From Thermoplasmata archaeon (lineage in GTDB: Archaea > Thermoplasmatota > Thermoplasmata > UBA184), in NCBI GenBank assembly GCA_030039915.1, contig JASHUP010000025.1, positions 1 through 24,329 on the forward strand: a DNA stretch of 24,329 nt, given 5' to 3'. The notes under the pieces are model-generated. The model did no database searches, was not told the DNA's origin, and was given only the letters and a program-made list of their open reading frames with translations. A program made the position numbers and the translations under genes. Shown in pieces: positions 7,956-15,657 of the stretch (position 1 is the stretch's first letter; the number at the start of each line of letters is the position of its first letter).

Positions 7956-8900
7956 TCAGGTCTCGGGGGCCACACGACGGGGGGGAGCCGAGATCGGCTC
8001 CGCCTCCCGGGTCTGCAGGAGCGCATCCGCCGGCAGCGTGGCGATGTCGACACCCTTCATCGCCTCCCCGAGGCCGGCCGAGACGCGGGCCAGGGTCGCG
8101 GGGTCGTCGTAGTGCAGGGAGGCCTCGACGATCGCGCGAGCCACCTTCATCGGGTGCTGAGCCTTGAAGATCCCGCTGCCCACGAACACCCCGTCCACCC
8201 CGAGGAGGCGGCAGAGGGCGGCATCTGCCGGGGTCGCGATCCCGCCGGCGGCGAAGTTGACCACCGGGAGCCGGCCGAGGGTTCGGACCTCGTTGACGAC
8301 CGATTCGGAGACTCGCTCTCGCTTCGCCCAGGCAGCCACGTCCTTCTTCGGGAGCCGTTGGACCTCCGCGATGTCGTAGAGCGTTTGACGGATGTGCCGA
8401 ACGGCTTCCACGACGTTTCCGGTGCCCGCCTCGCCTTTGGTCCGGATCATGGCCGCCCCCTCGTCGATGCGCCTCAGGGCTTCGCCCAGGTTACGCGACC
8501 CGCAGACGAACGGGATCTTGAACGCCTTCTTGTCGACGTGCTGGAACGGGTCGGCCGGGGTGAGCACTTCCGACTCGTCGATCATGTCGACCGCGAGCGA
8601 CTCGAGGATCTGGGCCTCGGCGGTGTGACCGATTCGGCATTTCGCCATGACCGGGATGGAGACGCGCTCCTTGATCTCCCGGACCTTCATCGGGTCGGCC
8701 ATCCGCGCGACGCCGCCGGCGGCGCGGATATCCGCAGGGACCCGCTCGAGCGCCATCACGGCGACGGCTCCCGCTTCCTCCGCGATAGCGGCTTGATCGG
8801 CGGTCGTCACGTCCATGATGACTCCGCCCTGCTGCATTCGGGCGAAGCCTCGCTTGACGAGCTCCGAACCGAATCGGAGCTTCTCGATGGGGTCGCTCAT
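7956..8900 (-). CDS. pdxS: Pyridoxal 5'-phosphate synthase lyase subunit PdxS
   Basis: Builds PLP from ribose 5-phosphate, glyceraldehyde 3-phosphate and ammonia delivered by the glutaminase PdxT. The 314 residues are highly conserved throughout: [13 protein letters not shown] (Asp30), [20 protein letters not shown] (Schiff-base Lys87), [38 protein letters not shown] (second lysine, Lys155) and [18 protein letters not shown] 8900 is the start, with TATAATA (plus-strand reading) 34-40 nt upstream. pdxT is not in the window; the partner is either elsewhere or free ammonia is used. The gene diverges from the TPP-riboswitch operon, so two vitamin functions share one intergenic region. Confidence 0.98.
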   Translation of the reverse strand: MSDPIEKLRFGSELVKRGFARMQQGGVIMDVTTADQAAIAEEAGAVAVMALERVPADIRAAGGVARMADPMKVREIKERVSIPVMAKCRIGHTAEAQILESLAVDMIDESEVLTPADPFQHVDKKAFKIPFVCGSRNLGEALRRIDEGAAMIRTKGEAGTGNVVEAVRHIRQTLYDIAEVQRLPKKDVAAWAKRERVSESVVNEVRTLGRLPVVNFAAGGIATPADAALCRLLGVDGVFVGSGIFKAQHPMKVARAIVEASLHYDDPATLARVSAGLGEAMKGVDIATLPADALLQTREAEPISAPPRRVAPET

Positions 8901-8933
8901 ACCCGGTACCGGCCGAGTACAGTGCGGCGCGCG

Positions 8934-8940
8934 TATAATA
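8934..8940 (-). promoter_or_regulatory. TATA box for pdxS
   Basis: TATAATA as read on the plus strand (TATTATA on minus) is centred about 37 nt before the pdxS ATG. It is one of the best TATA matches in the window. Confidence 0.6.
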
Positions 8941-8963
8941 CGGACGGATAGAGCGAGCCAGAA

Positions 8964-8972
8964 GTCTTAATT
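8964..8972 (+). promoter_or_regulatory. TATA-like box for the thi operon
   Basis: The patch gtcttaatt is AT-rich. Taking about 27 nt from its centre, transcription would begin near 8994, at the very edge of the TPP aptamer. Confidence 0.45.
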
Positions 8973-8990
8973 CGCTCGCGGGCCTGAGCA

Positions 8991-9083
8991 CCCCCGGCAG
9001 GGGGAGCTGGGCACCGGCTGAGAGGACGAGGGGGACCTCGTCGACCCCACGAACCTGCACGGGATAATGCCCGCGAAGGGAAC
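8991..9083 (+). ncRNA. TPP (THI-box) riboswitch aptamer
   Basis: The conserved THI-element elements occur in order. GGGGGAGC (P2 5' strand) is at 9000-9007, CTGAGA at 9018-9023, an extra P3a hairpin GACGAGG/CCTCGTC at 9025-9042, and ACCCC (P2 3' strand) at 9044-9048. GAACCTG follows at 9051-9057, then GGGATAATGCCC (P5 stem with TAATG) at 9061-9072 and GCGAAGGGAA closing P4 at 9072-9081. The pyrophosphate and pyrimidine-binding cores are therefore intact. No convincing P1 is visible. A CCCCC-GGCA-GGGGG hairpin at 8991-9004 would compete with P2. It precedes a thiamine-type ABC transporter operon, as THI elements do in Thermoplasma relatives. Confidence 0.93.
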
Positions 9084-9102
9084 GCGATGCGGCACGTGAA
9101 AC

Positions 9103-9126
9103 GCCTCTCCGCCGGTCCGCGGAGGC
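9103..9126 (+). promoter_or_regulatory. Hairpin sequestering the GGAGG site before the thiB-like start
   Basis: GCCTC(TC)CGC at 9103-9112 pairs with GCGGAGGC at 9119-9126 (8 bp, 2-nt bulge, CGGTCC loop). It buries GGAGG at 9121-9125 directly before the GTG at 9128. CCTCTC at 9104-9109 can instead pair with GAGAGG at 9020-9025, inside the aptamer core. This fits a translational off-switch; the mechanism is inference. Confidence 0.55.
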
Positions 9127-9127
9127 C

Positions 9128-10324
9128 GTGAGCGGACCGTCGAACGATTCGGGCCGACCCGCGAGGCGGTTGCGCCGACCGGGGCGGGTCGGCCGTGCGT
9201 TGCTCTGCGTCGCCATCGCCCTCGTGGTCGTGGTCGCGACCTTCGGCACCTACGAGTACTTCGCGAGCGGGGCCGCCTCCGGAGAGTCGACGCTGGTCGT
9301 CTACACCTACTCGAGCCTCTTCAACGGGAACTGCGGTGCGGGGGCGGCGAACCTGACGACCCTCCTCGGAGAGTTCGAGCGTGCCCACTCGGTACGGGTC
9401 GAGCTCGTCTGCCCGGCGGCAAATCTCGTGAGCGCCCTTGAGTCCCCCGCGGATTACGGACTCCCTGCGGCCGACCTCGTCGTCGGGCTGGACGAGGTGA
9501 CGGCCCCACAGGCCGAGTCGCTCGGGCTACTCGTCCCGTTCTCCCCCCCCGAGCTCGCGTCGATCCCTGGCTGGCTGGTCGGCGAACTCAGCCCCGATCA
9601 CGGAGTCGTGCCGTACGAGTACGGTTACCTCGCGGTCGATTACACCGCAAGTTTTCTCAATGCGTCCGGGGGAACGGTCGCGCAGGCGACCCTTCCGGAC
9701 TTGGTCGACAACGCGAGCTGGGCGCGGCAATTTCTCACGGAGAATCCGGTCTACGACATCACAGGTGAGGAGTTCCTGGCCTGGCAGGTCGAGTACTACG
9801 AGACGGTTCTCCACGAGAACTGGCAGGCATTCTGGCAGCGTTTCTTCTCGGAGACCCACCCGAGCCCGGCCCTATCGTGGTCCGATGCCTTCGGTTTGTT
9901 CGGAACTCCTCCCGGCCAGAACCAGCTGGTCGTGAGCTACTCGACGGACCCCGCCTACGCCGCGGTGAACGGCTACGGCAGCCCCGGACCGTTCAACTCC
10001 ACCGTCTCGTGGTGGAACGGGAGCGCCTACGGGTGGCGCACCATCTACGGCGTGGGGGTCGTGGCGGGGTCGCGCCACATCTCCCTCGCCGAGGATCTGG
10101 AGCAATGGATCTTGGGGGGAAGATTCCAATCCTACATCCCCGAGAACGAGTGGGAGTACCCGTCGAACGACACGACCATCGTCCCCTCGGTGTTCGACGC
10201 GGCCATCGACCCAGAGTCGATCATCGCCCTCAATAACGCGTCGTCCCCGGGGTCGGTGGCCCAGAATCTCACCGCCCCCGGTGGATGGATCGATACATGG
10301 GAATCTCTCGCCGGGGGCGGATGA
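9128..10324 (+). CDS. thiB: Thiamine-type ABC transporter substrate-binding protein (ThiB-like)
   Basis: Extracytoplasmic binding protein, 398 residues. After an Arg-rich N-terminus, residues 22-41 form a membrane anchor; no standard lipobox is evident. The mature part opens STLVVYTYSSLF, as in ThiB/iron-type class II binding proteins. It continues with ADLVVGLDEVTAPQAESLGLL, VVPYEYGYLAVDYTASFL and later QNQLVVSYSTDPAYAA, all typical of that fold. About eight N-X-S/T sequons fit a surface location. The specificity call rests mainly on the TPP riboswitch just upstream, since related families carry iron or polyamines. GTG 9128 is the start: GGAGG lies only 2 nt before it and no in-frame ATG is near. 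The stop overlaps the thiP-like ATG as ATGA. Confidence 0.86.
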   Translation: MSGPSNDSGRPARRLRRPGRVGRALLCVAIALVVVVATFGTYEYFASGAASGESTLVVYTYSSLFNGNCGAGAANLTTLLGEFERAHSVRVELVCPAANLVSALESPADYGLPAADLVVGLDEVTAPQAESLGLLVPFSPPELASIPGWLVGELSPDHGVVPYEYGYLAVDYTASFLNASGGTVAQATLPDLVDNASWARQFLTENPVYDITGEEFLAWQVEYYETVLHENWQAFWQRFFSETHPSPALSWSDAFGLFGTPPGQNQLVVSYSTDPAYAAVNGYGSPGPFNSTVSWWNGSAYGWRTIYGVGVVAGSRHISLAEDLEQWILGGRFQSYIPENEWEYPSNDTTIVPSVFDAAIDPESIIALNNASSPGSVAQNLTAPGGWIDTWESLAGGG

Positions 10325-11949
10325 AGACCCGAACCGAGGGAGTCGGCTTCCTACTCTGGGTCGTCGGCTTCGTCGTATTTTTCGCGCTCCTCCCCGTGGC
10401 GCTCCTGTTCGCGAACGCGCTGAGCGAGGTGGGCGGCGCGAGCGGGTTCCTCTCCGTGATCACGACGTTCCAAAACGTCCGAGCGGTCGACAATTCGCTC
10501 GAACAGGGGGGGTTGTCCGCGGCGTTCGCGGTGGCCCTCGGGTATCCGGCGGGAGTCTTCGTCGGGCGGTTCGCGTTTCGCGGACGGTCGATGGTCCGAT
10601 CGCTCCTCCTGGTTCCGTTTCTCCTGCCGAGCCTCGTAGTGGTGCTGGGCGTGCTCGACCTGTTCGGACCTTCGGGCGTCGTGTCGAGCGTCCTTCCGGC
10701 GACCGCCTTCTTCGGCAGCGGGATTCCCGCGATCATCGCCGCGAACCTGTTCTTCAACGTGCCGATCGTCCTTCTGCTCACCGCGACCGGCTGCGAGGGG
10801 GCCTCCGTCCAACTCGAGGAGACCGTCGCGACGCTCGGGGGTTCCCCCGCCCGGGCGTATCGGGAAGTCTGGGCACCCCCGACGTGGGTCGGGGCGGCCG
10901 CGGGAGGTCTCCTCACGTTCCTTTTCTCGGCGCTCTCGTTCGCACCGCCGCTGCTCCTGTGCGGGGCGAGCACGCGCTGCTACACCCTCGAGGCACAGGT
11001 CTACGCCCTCGACCAAACGTTCCTCCAGCCGAACCAGGCCGCGGTCCTGGCGCTAGCGATGGTCCTGCTCCTGATCGTTCCCACGGCCGCGTACCTTGCG
11101 CTCGTCAGCCGACTTCGAGCCCACCCGGGGCGTCGGGTCGCCCGGGCCCGACCGGTGGACTGGCGCGCTCCGGTGTGCTGGGTTCTCGCACTCGAGACCC
11201 TCCTCGTGTTCGCCGCCGAAGCGATGCTCGTCGGCGCCGTACTCTATCGCACGATCGCCCCGAGCGGCACGTTCGGGGCGGGAGCGGCCTGGGTCGACCT
11301 GTTCTCCGCCTCGACGACCGCGCACCTCGGCATCTCCGCTCTGACGGCGCTCGGGAACACCTTCTTCTTCGCCGTGGTCGCGGCGCTCCTCGCTCTGCTC
11401 TTGGGCATTGCGAGCGGATACGCGGTGGTCCACCGACCGGACCGGGCGGTCGCGCTCGGACTCCTCCTGTTCGTTCCTCTTTTGCTCTCCCCCGTCGTCC
11501 TCGCCTTCGCGCTGCTCACCTTCTGGCGACCGTTCCTCGGCGTCGGCTCCAATGTCTGGACTCTCGTCGTCGTCAGCCAGGCGATCCTGGCGCTCCCGTT
11601 CGCCCTCCAAAGCCTCGAGATCCCGCTCGCGGGCCTCTCCGCGAGCGCGCGCGAGACGGCGCGCACGCTCGGAGCGAGTGCGTTCGGCGCGTTCCTCGAC
11701 GCGGACCTGCCGCGAGTGCAGGACGGTCTCGTGACGGTGGGTCTCTTCGCGTTCGCCTTCGGCTTGGGCGAGTTCACGGCCACCAACTTCCTGGTGCCGC
11801 CTCAGCTCACTACGCTGCCGGTCGCGCTCTACGCCCTCGCCGACGTACGTCTCTTCCCCGTCGCCGACGCGGCCGCCGGCCTGCTGCTGCTGCTGAGCCT
11901 CGCCGTCTTCTCGGTGATCGTGCTCGGAGGTCGTCGTGTCGAGCTCTAA
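10321..11949 (+). CDS. thiP: Thiamine-type ABC transporter permease (two fused halves, ThiP-like)
   Basis: Inner membrane channel of the transporter, 542 residues, with about twelve hydrophobic segments starting at VGFLLWVVGFVVFFALLPVALLF. It has two BPD-transport halves, each with an EAA-type cytoplasmic loop: EETVATLGGSPARAYREVW near residue 166 and ARETARTLGASAFGAFLDAD near 443. The length and duplicated layout match ThiP (about 536 residues in E. coli). ATG 10321 was preferred over an in-frame ATG at 10285 because it overlaps the thiB-like stop as ATGA, giving translational coupling. The 3' end overlaps the ATPase gene by 14 nt. A CTG run near 11881-11896 encodes the Leu-rich last helix and is not a repeat of note. 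Confidence 0.87.
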   Translation: MKTRTEGVGFLLWVVGFVVFFALLPVALLFANALSEVGGASGFLSVITTFQNVRAVDNSLEQGGLSAAFAVALGYPAGVFVGRFAFRGRSMVRSLLLVPFLLPSLVVVLGVLDLFGPSGVVSSVLPATAFFGSGIPAIIAANLFFNVPIVLLLTATGCEGASVQLEETVATLGGSPARAYREVWAPPTWVGAAAGGLLTFLFSALSFAPPLLLCGASTRCYTLEAQVYALDQTFLQPNQAAVLALAMVLLLIVPTAAYLALVSRLRAHPGRRVARARPVDWRAPVCWVLALETLLVFAAEAMLVGAVLYRTIAPSGTFGAGAAWVDLFSASTTAHLGISALTALGNTFFFAVVAALLALLLGIASGYAVVHRPDRAVALGLLLFVPLLLSPVVLAFALLTFWRPFLGVGSNVWTLVVVSQAILALPFALQSLEIPLAGLSASARETARTLGASAFGAFLDADLPRVQDGLVTVGLFAFAFGLGEFTATNFLVPPQLTTLPVALYALADVRLFPVADAAAGLLLLLSLAVFSVIVLGGRRVEL

Positions 11950-12907
11950 GGCTCTGCTCGAGGTTCGGAGCCTCTCGTCGGCGTGGGACGGGGTTCCGGT
12001 CCTGCACGATATCGGCTTCGATCTCACGGAAGGGGAGCTCTTGGTACTGCTCGGCCCGAACGGCAGCGGCAAGACCACGCTCCTTCGTTGCCTCGCGGGG
12101 CTGGAGCCCCTCACCGCGGGGCAGATCCTCCTCGGTGGGACCGACATCACCCGAACGCCGGCCCATCGCCGAGGGATCGCGCTCATGTTCCAGGACCCGG
12201 CGCTCTTCGCCCACCGTACGGTCTACGAGAACGTCGCGTACGCTCCGCTCTTGCAACGTCGGTCGCGTCCGGAGGTCGACGATACGGTCGGTCGTCTGCT
12301 CGACCTCCTCCATCTTTCGGGATTCGAGGACCGGCGACCAAGTCAACTTTCGGGCGGCGAACTGCAGCGCGTGGCCCTCGCCCGGACCCTGGCCGCGCGC
12401 CCGCGGCTCGTCCTCCTCGACGAACCGTTCGCGTCGATCGACGTCGAGCTGAAGGCGGAGCTGCGCTCCGAGTTCCGCGCGGTCCTTCGTACGTCGGGGA
12501 CCTCAGCGATCCACGTCACTCACGACCGGGAGGAGGGACTCTTTCTCGGCGATCGGGTCGCGTTGCTGTTCGATGGAGTCATGGAGGCCCCGCGTCCCCC
12601 GAGGGACGTCTTTGCTCACCCGAGGACGGTCCGGGCGGCTCGATTCCTCGGCTACAACGTGCTTCGAGGGTCGAACGGTCCGGTGGGCGTGCTGCCGGTC
12701 GACCTTCGTACCCGACCGCCGGGGACGCCCGGAATCGAGGCATCCGTCCTCGTCGCAGGACCCGTGGGCAACGAACAGGAAATCGTCTTGAGGGCGGCCG
12801 ATGGCCAGCGCCTCGAAATGCGGGCGCCCTCGGAGGACGACCTTCCGCCGCCCGGGACCCGCGTGACCCTCGGATGGGAACGATCCGTTCCCCTCATCCC
12901 CGAGTGA
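11936..12907 (+). CDS. thiQ: Thiamine-type ABC transporter ATPase (ThiQ-like)
   Basis: ATP-hydrolysing subunit, 323 residues. Walker A is GPNGSGKTT (40-48), the Q-loop glutamine is Gln86 in MFQDPALF, the signature is LSGGELQ (138-144), Walker B is LVLLDEP (158-164), and the switch histidine is His196 in HVTHDREE. Residues ~240-323 form a C-terminal TOBE-like extension of the kind found in iron, sulfate and polyamine importers; E. coli ThiQ is shorter (~230 residues). Thiamine specificity therefore comes from the riboswitch and operon, not from this subunit. The start is GTG 11936 with GGAGG at 11926-11930, a well-spaced Shine-Dalgarno site, unlike the leaderless genes around it. Confidence 0.86.
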   Translation: MSSSKALLEVRSLSSAWDGVPVLHDIGFDLTEGELLVLLGPNGSGKTTLLRCLAGLEPLTAGQILLGGTDITRTPAHRRGIALMFQDPALFAHRTVYENVAYAPLLQRRSRPEVDDTVGRLLDLLHLSGFEDRRPSQLSGGELQRVALARTLAARPRLVLLDEPFASIDVELKAELRSEFRAVLRTSGTSAIHVTHDREEGLFLGDRVALLFDGVMEAPRPPRDVFAHPRTVRAARFLGYNVLRGSNGPVGVLPVDLRTRPPGTPGIEASVLVAGPVGNEQEIVLRAADGQRLEMRAPSEDDLPPPGTRVTLGWERSVPLIPE

Positions 12908-12920
12908 TTCGGTCCCCCGC

Positions 12921-12928
12921 CAAAAGGC
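12921..12928 (+). promoter_or_regulatory. Weak TATA-like element before aconitase
   Basis: caaaaggc is the only A-rich patch between thiQ and aconitase. It is centred about 33 nt before ATG 12957 and 21 nt before GTG 12945. Read-through from the thi operon is also possible because the gap is short. Confidence 0.3.
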
Positions 12929-12956
12929 CAAGTGCGCTCGTATCGTGCCCTCCGCC

Positions 12957-15641
12957 ATGAATCCCTCCGACCCGCTCCACGTGACCGATTCGTTGACTTG
13001 GGGATCCGACCACGCCACGATCTACCGCGTCGAACGGCTTTCGGGCGTGGACCCGGGCCGGTTCGCACGCCGACCTCGAACCGTCCGGGTGCTGCTCGAG
13101 AACGCCCTTCGTCACTTCGACCCGCGGGTCACCGATCCGACGACGCTTGTGGCGCTCGCGAACGGCCAGCCGCTCCCCGAGGGGGTAGAATTCGCCTTCT
13201 ACCCCGAGCGCGTGCTGCTCCAGGACTTCACCGGGATTCCGGTGATCGTCGACCTCTCGACGCTACGGGCTGCCGCGGTCCATCGAGGGATCGACCCCAC
13301 TCGGGTGAACCCGGTCGTCCCCGTGGATTTGATCGTCGACCACTCGGTCCAGGTCGATAGCTTCGGCTCGACCCGGTCGATCGGCATCAATCTCGACCGG
13401 GAGTACGAGCGGAACGGGGAGCGCTACCTCTTCCTGCGGTGGGCCCGCGGGGCGTACGCTAACATGCACGTCGTTCCCCCCGGGAACGGGATTTGCCACC
13501 AGGTGAACCTCGAGTACCTCTCAAGCGTCGTCCAGACCCGTGGAACGAACGGTGGTCGTGTCGCCTTTCCGGATACCCTGATCGGCACGGACTCGCACAC
13601 GACCATGGTCAACGGGACGTCGGTCCTGTGCTGGGGGGTCGGCGGCATCGAGGCCGAGGCGGTCATGCTCGGTGAGCCGTACTTTCTCCCTCGGCCCGAG
13701 GTCGTCGGAGTGGAGCTTACCGGCTCGCTGCCGGAGGGAGCGACCGCGACCGACCTCGTGCTGACGGTCACTCGGCGGCTCCGGGAGAAGGGGGTCGTCG
13801 ACAAATTCGTGGAGTTCTTTGGACCGGGAGTCGGCCACCTCTCCGTCCCGGACCGGGCGACCGTCTCGAACATGTGCCCGGAGTACGGAGCGACGTCGGC
13901 GCTCTTTCCGATCGACGAGGCGACGATCGCCTACCTGCGCGGCACGGGCCGAAGCGCGGAACTGCTGGTCCGCGTGGAGTCCTACGCGCGGGCACAGGGA
14001 CTGTGGGGCTCGCCGGCGCCCGGGTCGATCGATTACGACGAGGTCCTTTCGATCGACCTCGGGGCGATCGTCCCGACGGTCTCGGGACCGAAGAATCCGG
14101 ACGAGAGCGTCGCGCTCGGCGACGCGCCGTCCTCGTTCCGGGCGGCCCTCGCGACGTACCGCAAGGGTCGACCTCCGTCGTCCTCCCCGGTCGCGGCGTC
14201 CGCGACGCCGCCGGTCGAGGACGGCTCGGTGGTGATCGCCGCGATCACGAGTTGTACCAACACCTCGAATCCGGCGGTGATGGTCGGCGCGGGTCTGATC
14301 GCGAAGCGGGCGCGCGAGCTGGGACTCGAAGTTCCTCCCCACGTGAAGACATCCCTTGCCCCGGGGTCGAAGGTCGTGACCGCCTACCTCGAACGTTCGG
14401 GCCTTCTGCCGTACCTCGACCAGCTCGGCTTCGAGGTCGTTGGTTACGGTTGCACGACCTGCATCGGAAACTCGGGCCCTCTCCTGCCCGCCGTCAGCCG
14501 GCAGGTCGCGGGAAAGGACCTGTTCGTGGCGGCGGTCTTGAGCGGGAACCGCAACTTCGAGGCCCGGATCCACAACGAGGTCCGAGCGAACTACCTCGCT
14601 TCTCCGATGCTCGTGGTCGCCTACGCGCTCGCGGGACGCATCGACATCGACCTCACCCACGACCCGCTCGGGCACACTCCACAGGGGTCGCCGGTCTACC
14701 TGCGGGACCTTTGGCCCTCCGCGGAGTCGGTCCGCAAGATCGTCGAGGCCTCCCTCGACCCGGCGATGTTCACCGAGAAGTACCGGGGCATCGAGGTCGG
14801 GGACCGACACTGGGAATCGCTCCCCGCTCCGTCGGGCCCACAGTACAGCTGGTCGCCCGATTCCACGTACCTCGCCGTTGCGCCGTACCTCGACCTTCCG
14901 CCGCCGTGGCTTCCGAACGCCGGGACGATCGTTGAATCCGCCCGGGCGCTGGCCGTCCTCGGCGACCGGGTATCGACCGACCACATCTCCCCTGCCGGGG
15001 AGATTCCCGAGGATTCGCCGGCAGGCCGGTACCTCGTCGCGCACGGGGTGCCCGTCCCGGAGTTCAACACCTACGGCACTCGACGCGGGCATCACGAGGT
15101 GATGATCCGGGGCACGTTTGCGAACGTTCGCTTGAAGAACCAGCTCGCCGGCGGTCGGGAGGGAGGATTCACGCTCCACGTTCCCTCGGGCGAGGTCATG
15201 ACGATCTTCGACGCGGCCGAGCGGTACCGGACCGAACGGATCCCGCTGATCGTCCTCGCCGGGAAGAACTACGGACAGGGTAGCTCGCGCGATTGGGCGG
15301 CCAAGGGTCCCCGTCTCCTCGGCGTCGGGGCGGTGATCGCCGAGAGCTACGAACGGATTCACCGAACGAACCTGGTCGAGATGGGCGTCCTCCCCCTCGC
15401 CTTCCGACCGGGCGAGGGCTGGAAGCAGCTCGGGCTGACCGGGACGGAGTCGTTCTCGCTGCGAGTCCCCGAGGGGACCGCGTTCGGTCCCAACAGTCCG
15501 GTCGAGGTAGTGGCGAGGGGAACGGACGGGAACCGGCGGACGTTTACCGTCACCTGCCGACTCAACTCGGCGACCGAGCTCGAGTACTATCGGGCGGGAG
15601 GAGTCCTCCCGTACGTCATGGCGCACCGTTTCGCGAAGTGA
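12957..15641 (+). CDS. acnA: Aconitate hydratase (AcnA/IRP1 type)
   Basis: Interconverts citrate and isocitrate in the TCA cycle with a [4Fe-4S] cluster. The 894-residue protein matches the AcnA/IRP1 length and order. Cluster cysteines are in ITSCTNTSNP (Cys433 from this start) and GYGCTTCIGNSGP (Cys499, Cys502). DSHTTMVNG and GVGGIEAEAVMLGEP are classic domain-1/2 motifs, and the mobile C-terminal domain has GDRVSTDHISPAG, GKNYGQGSSRDWAAKGP and ESYERIHRTNLVEMGVLPL. ATG 12957 was chosen over GTG 12945 because of the weak TATA spacing; the difference is four residues. It lies just downstream of the thi operon and is convergent with the methyltransferase (16-bp gap). An RNA-binding role as in IRP1 is not indicated. 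Confidence 0.96.
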   Translation: MNPSDPLHVTDSLTWGSDHATIYRVERLSGVDPGRFARRPRTVRVLLENALRHFDPRVTDPTTLVALANGQPLPEGVEFAFYPERVLLQDFTGIPVIVDLSTLRAAAVHRGIDPTRVNPVVPVDLIVDHSVQVDSFGSTRSIGINLDREYERNGERYLFLRWARGAYANMHVVPPGNGICHQVNLEYLSSVVQTRGTNGGRVAFPDTLIGTDSHTTMVNGTSVLCWGVGGIEAEAVMLGEPYFLPRPEVVGVELTGSLPEGATATDLVLTVTRRLREKGVVDKFVEFFGPGVGHLSVPDRATVSNMCPEYGATSALFPIDEATIAYLRGTGRSAELLVRVESYARAQGLWGSPAPGSIDYDEVLSIDLGAIVPTVSGPKNPDESVALGDAPSSFRAALATYRKGRPPSSSPVAASATPPVEDGSVVIAAITSCTNTSNPAVMVGAGLIAKRARELGLEVPPHVKTSLAPGSKVVTAYLERSGLLPYLDQLGFEVVGYGCTTCIGNSGPLLPAVSRQVAGKDLFVAAVLSGNRNFEARIHNEVRANYLASPMLVVAYALAGRIDIDLTHDPLGHTPQGSPVYLRDLWPSAESVRKIVEASLDPAMFTEKYRGIEVGDRHWESLPAPSGPQYSWSPDSTYLAVAPYLDLPPPWLPNAGTIVESARALAVLGDRVSTDHISPAGEIPEDSPAGRYLVAHGVPVPEFNTYGTRRGHHEVMIRGTFANVRLKNQLAGGREGGFTLHVPSGEVMTIFDAAERYRTERIPLIVLAGKNYGQGSSRDWAAKGPRLLGVGAVIAESYERIHRTNLVEMGVLPLAFRPGEGWKQLGLTGTESFSLRVPEGTAFGPNSPVEVVARGTDGNRRTFTVTCRLNSATELEYYRAGGVLPYVMAHRFAK

Positions 15642-15657
15642 GCGGGAGTCCCTCTCG

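Noticed and set aside
6804..8951. Long plus-strand frame of 715 codons
   Set aside because: It is the shadow of the glycosyltransferase and PdxS on the opposite strand; the translation is Arg/Gly/Asp-rich without family motifs.
9087..9089. ATG after the riboswitch as a possible start for the binding protein
   Set aside because: It is out of frame with the ThiB-like reading and falls immediately after the aptamer.
11881..11896. CTG-repeat-like run
   Set aside because: It encodes leucines in the last permease helix; it is a coding bias, not a microsatellite with a separate role.
10281..12452. Long overlapping frame of 723 codons across thiP and thiQ
   Set aside because: It has Arg/Pro-rich low-complexity composition; the frames with the ABC permease and Walker motifs are the real genes.
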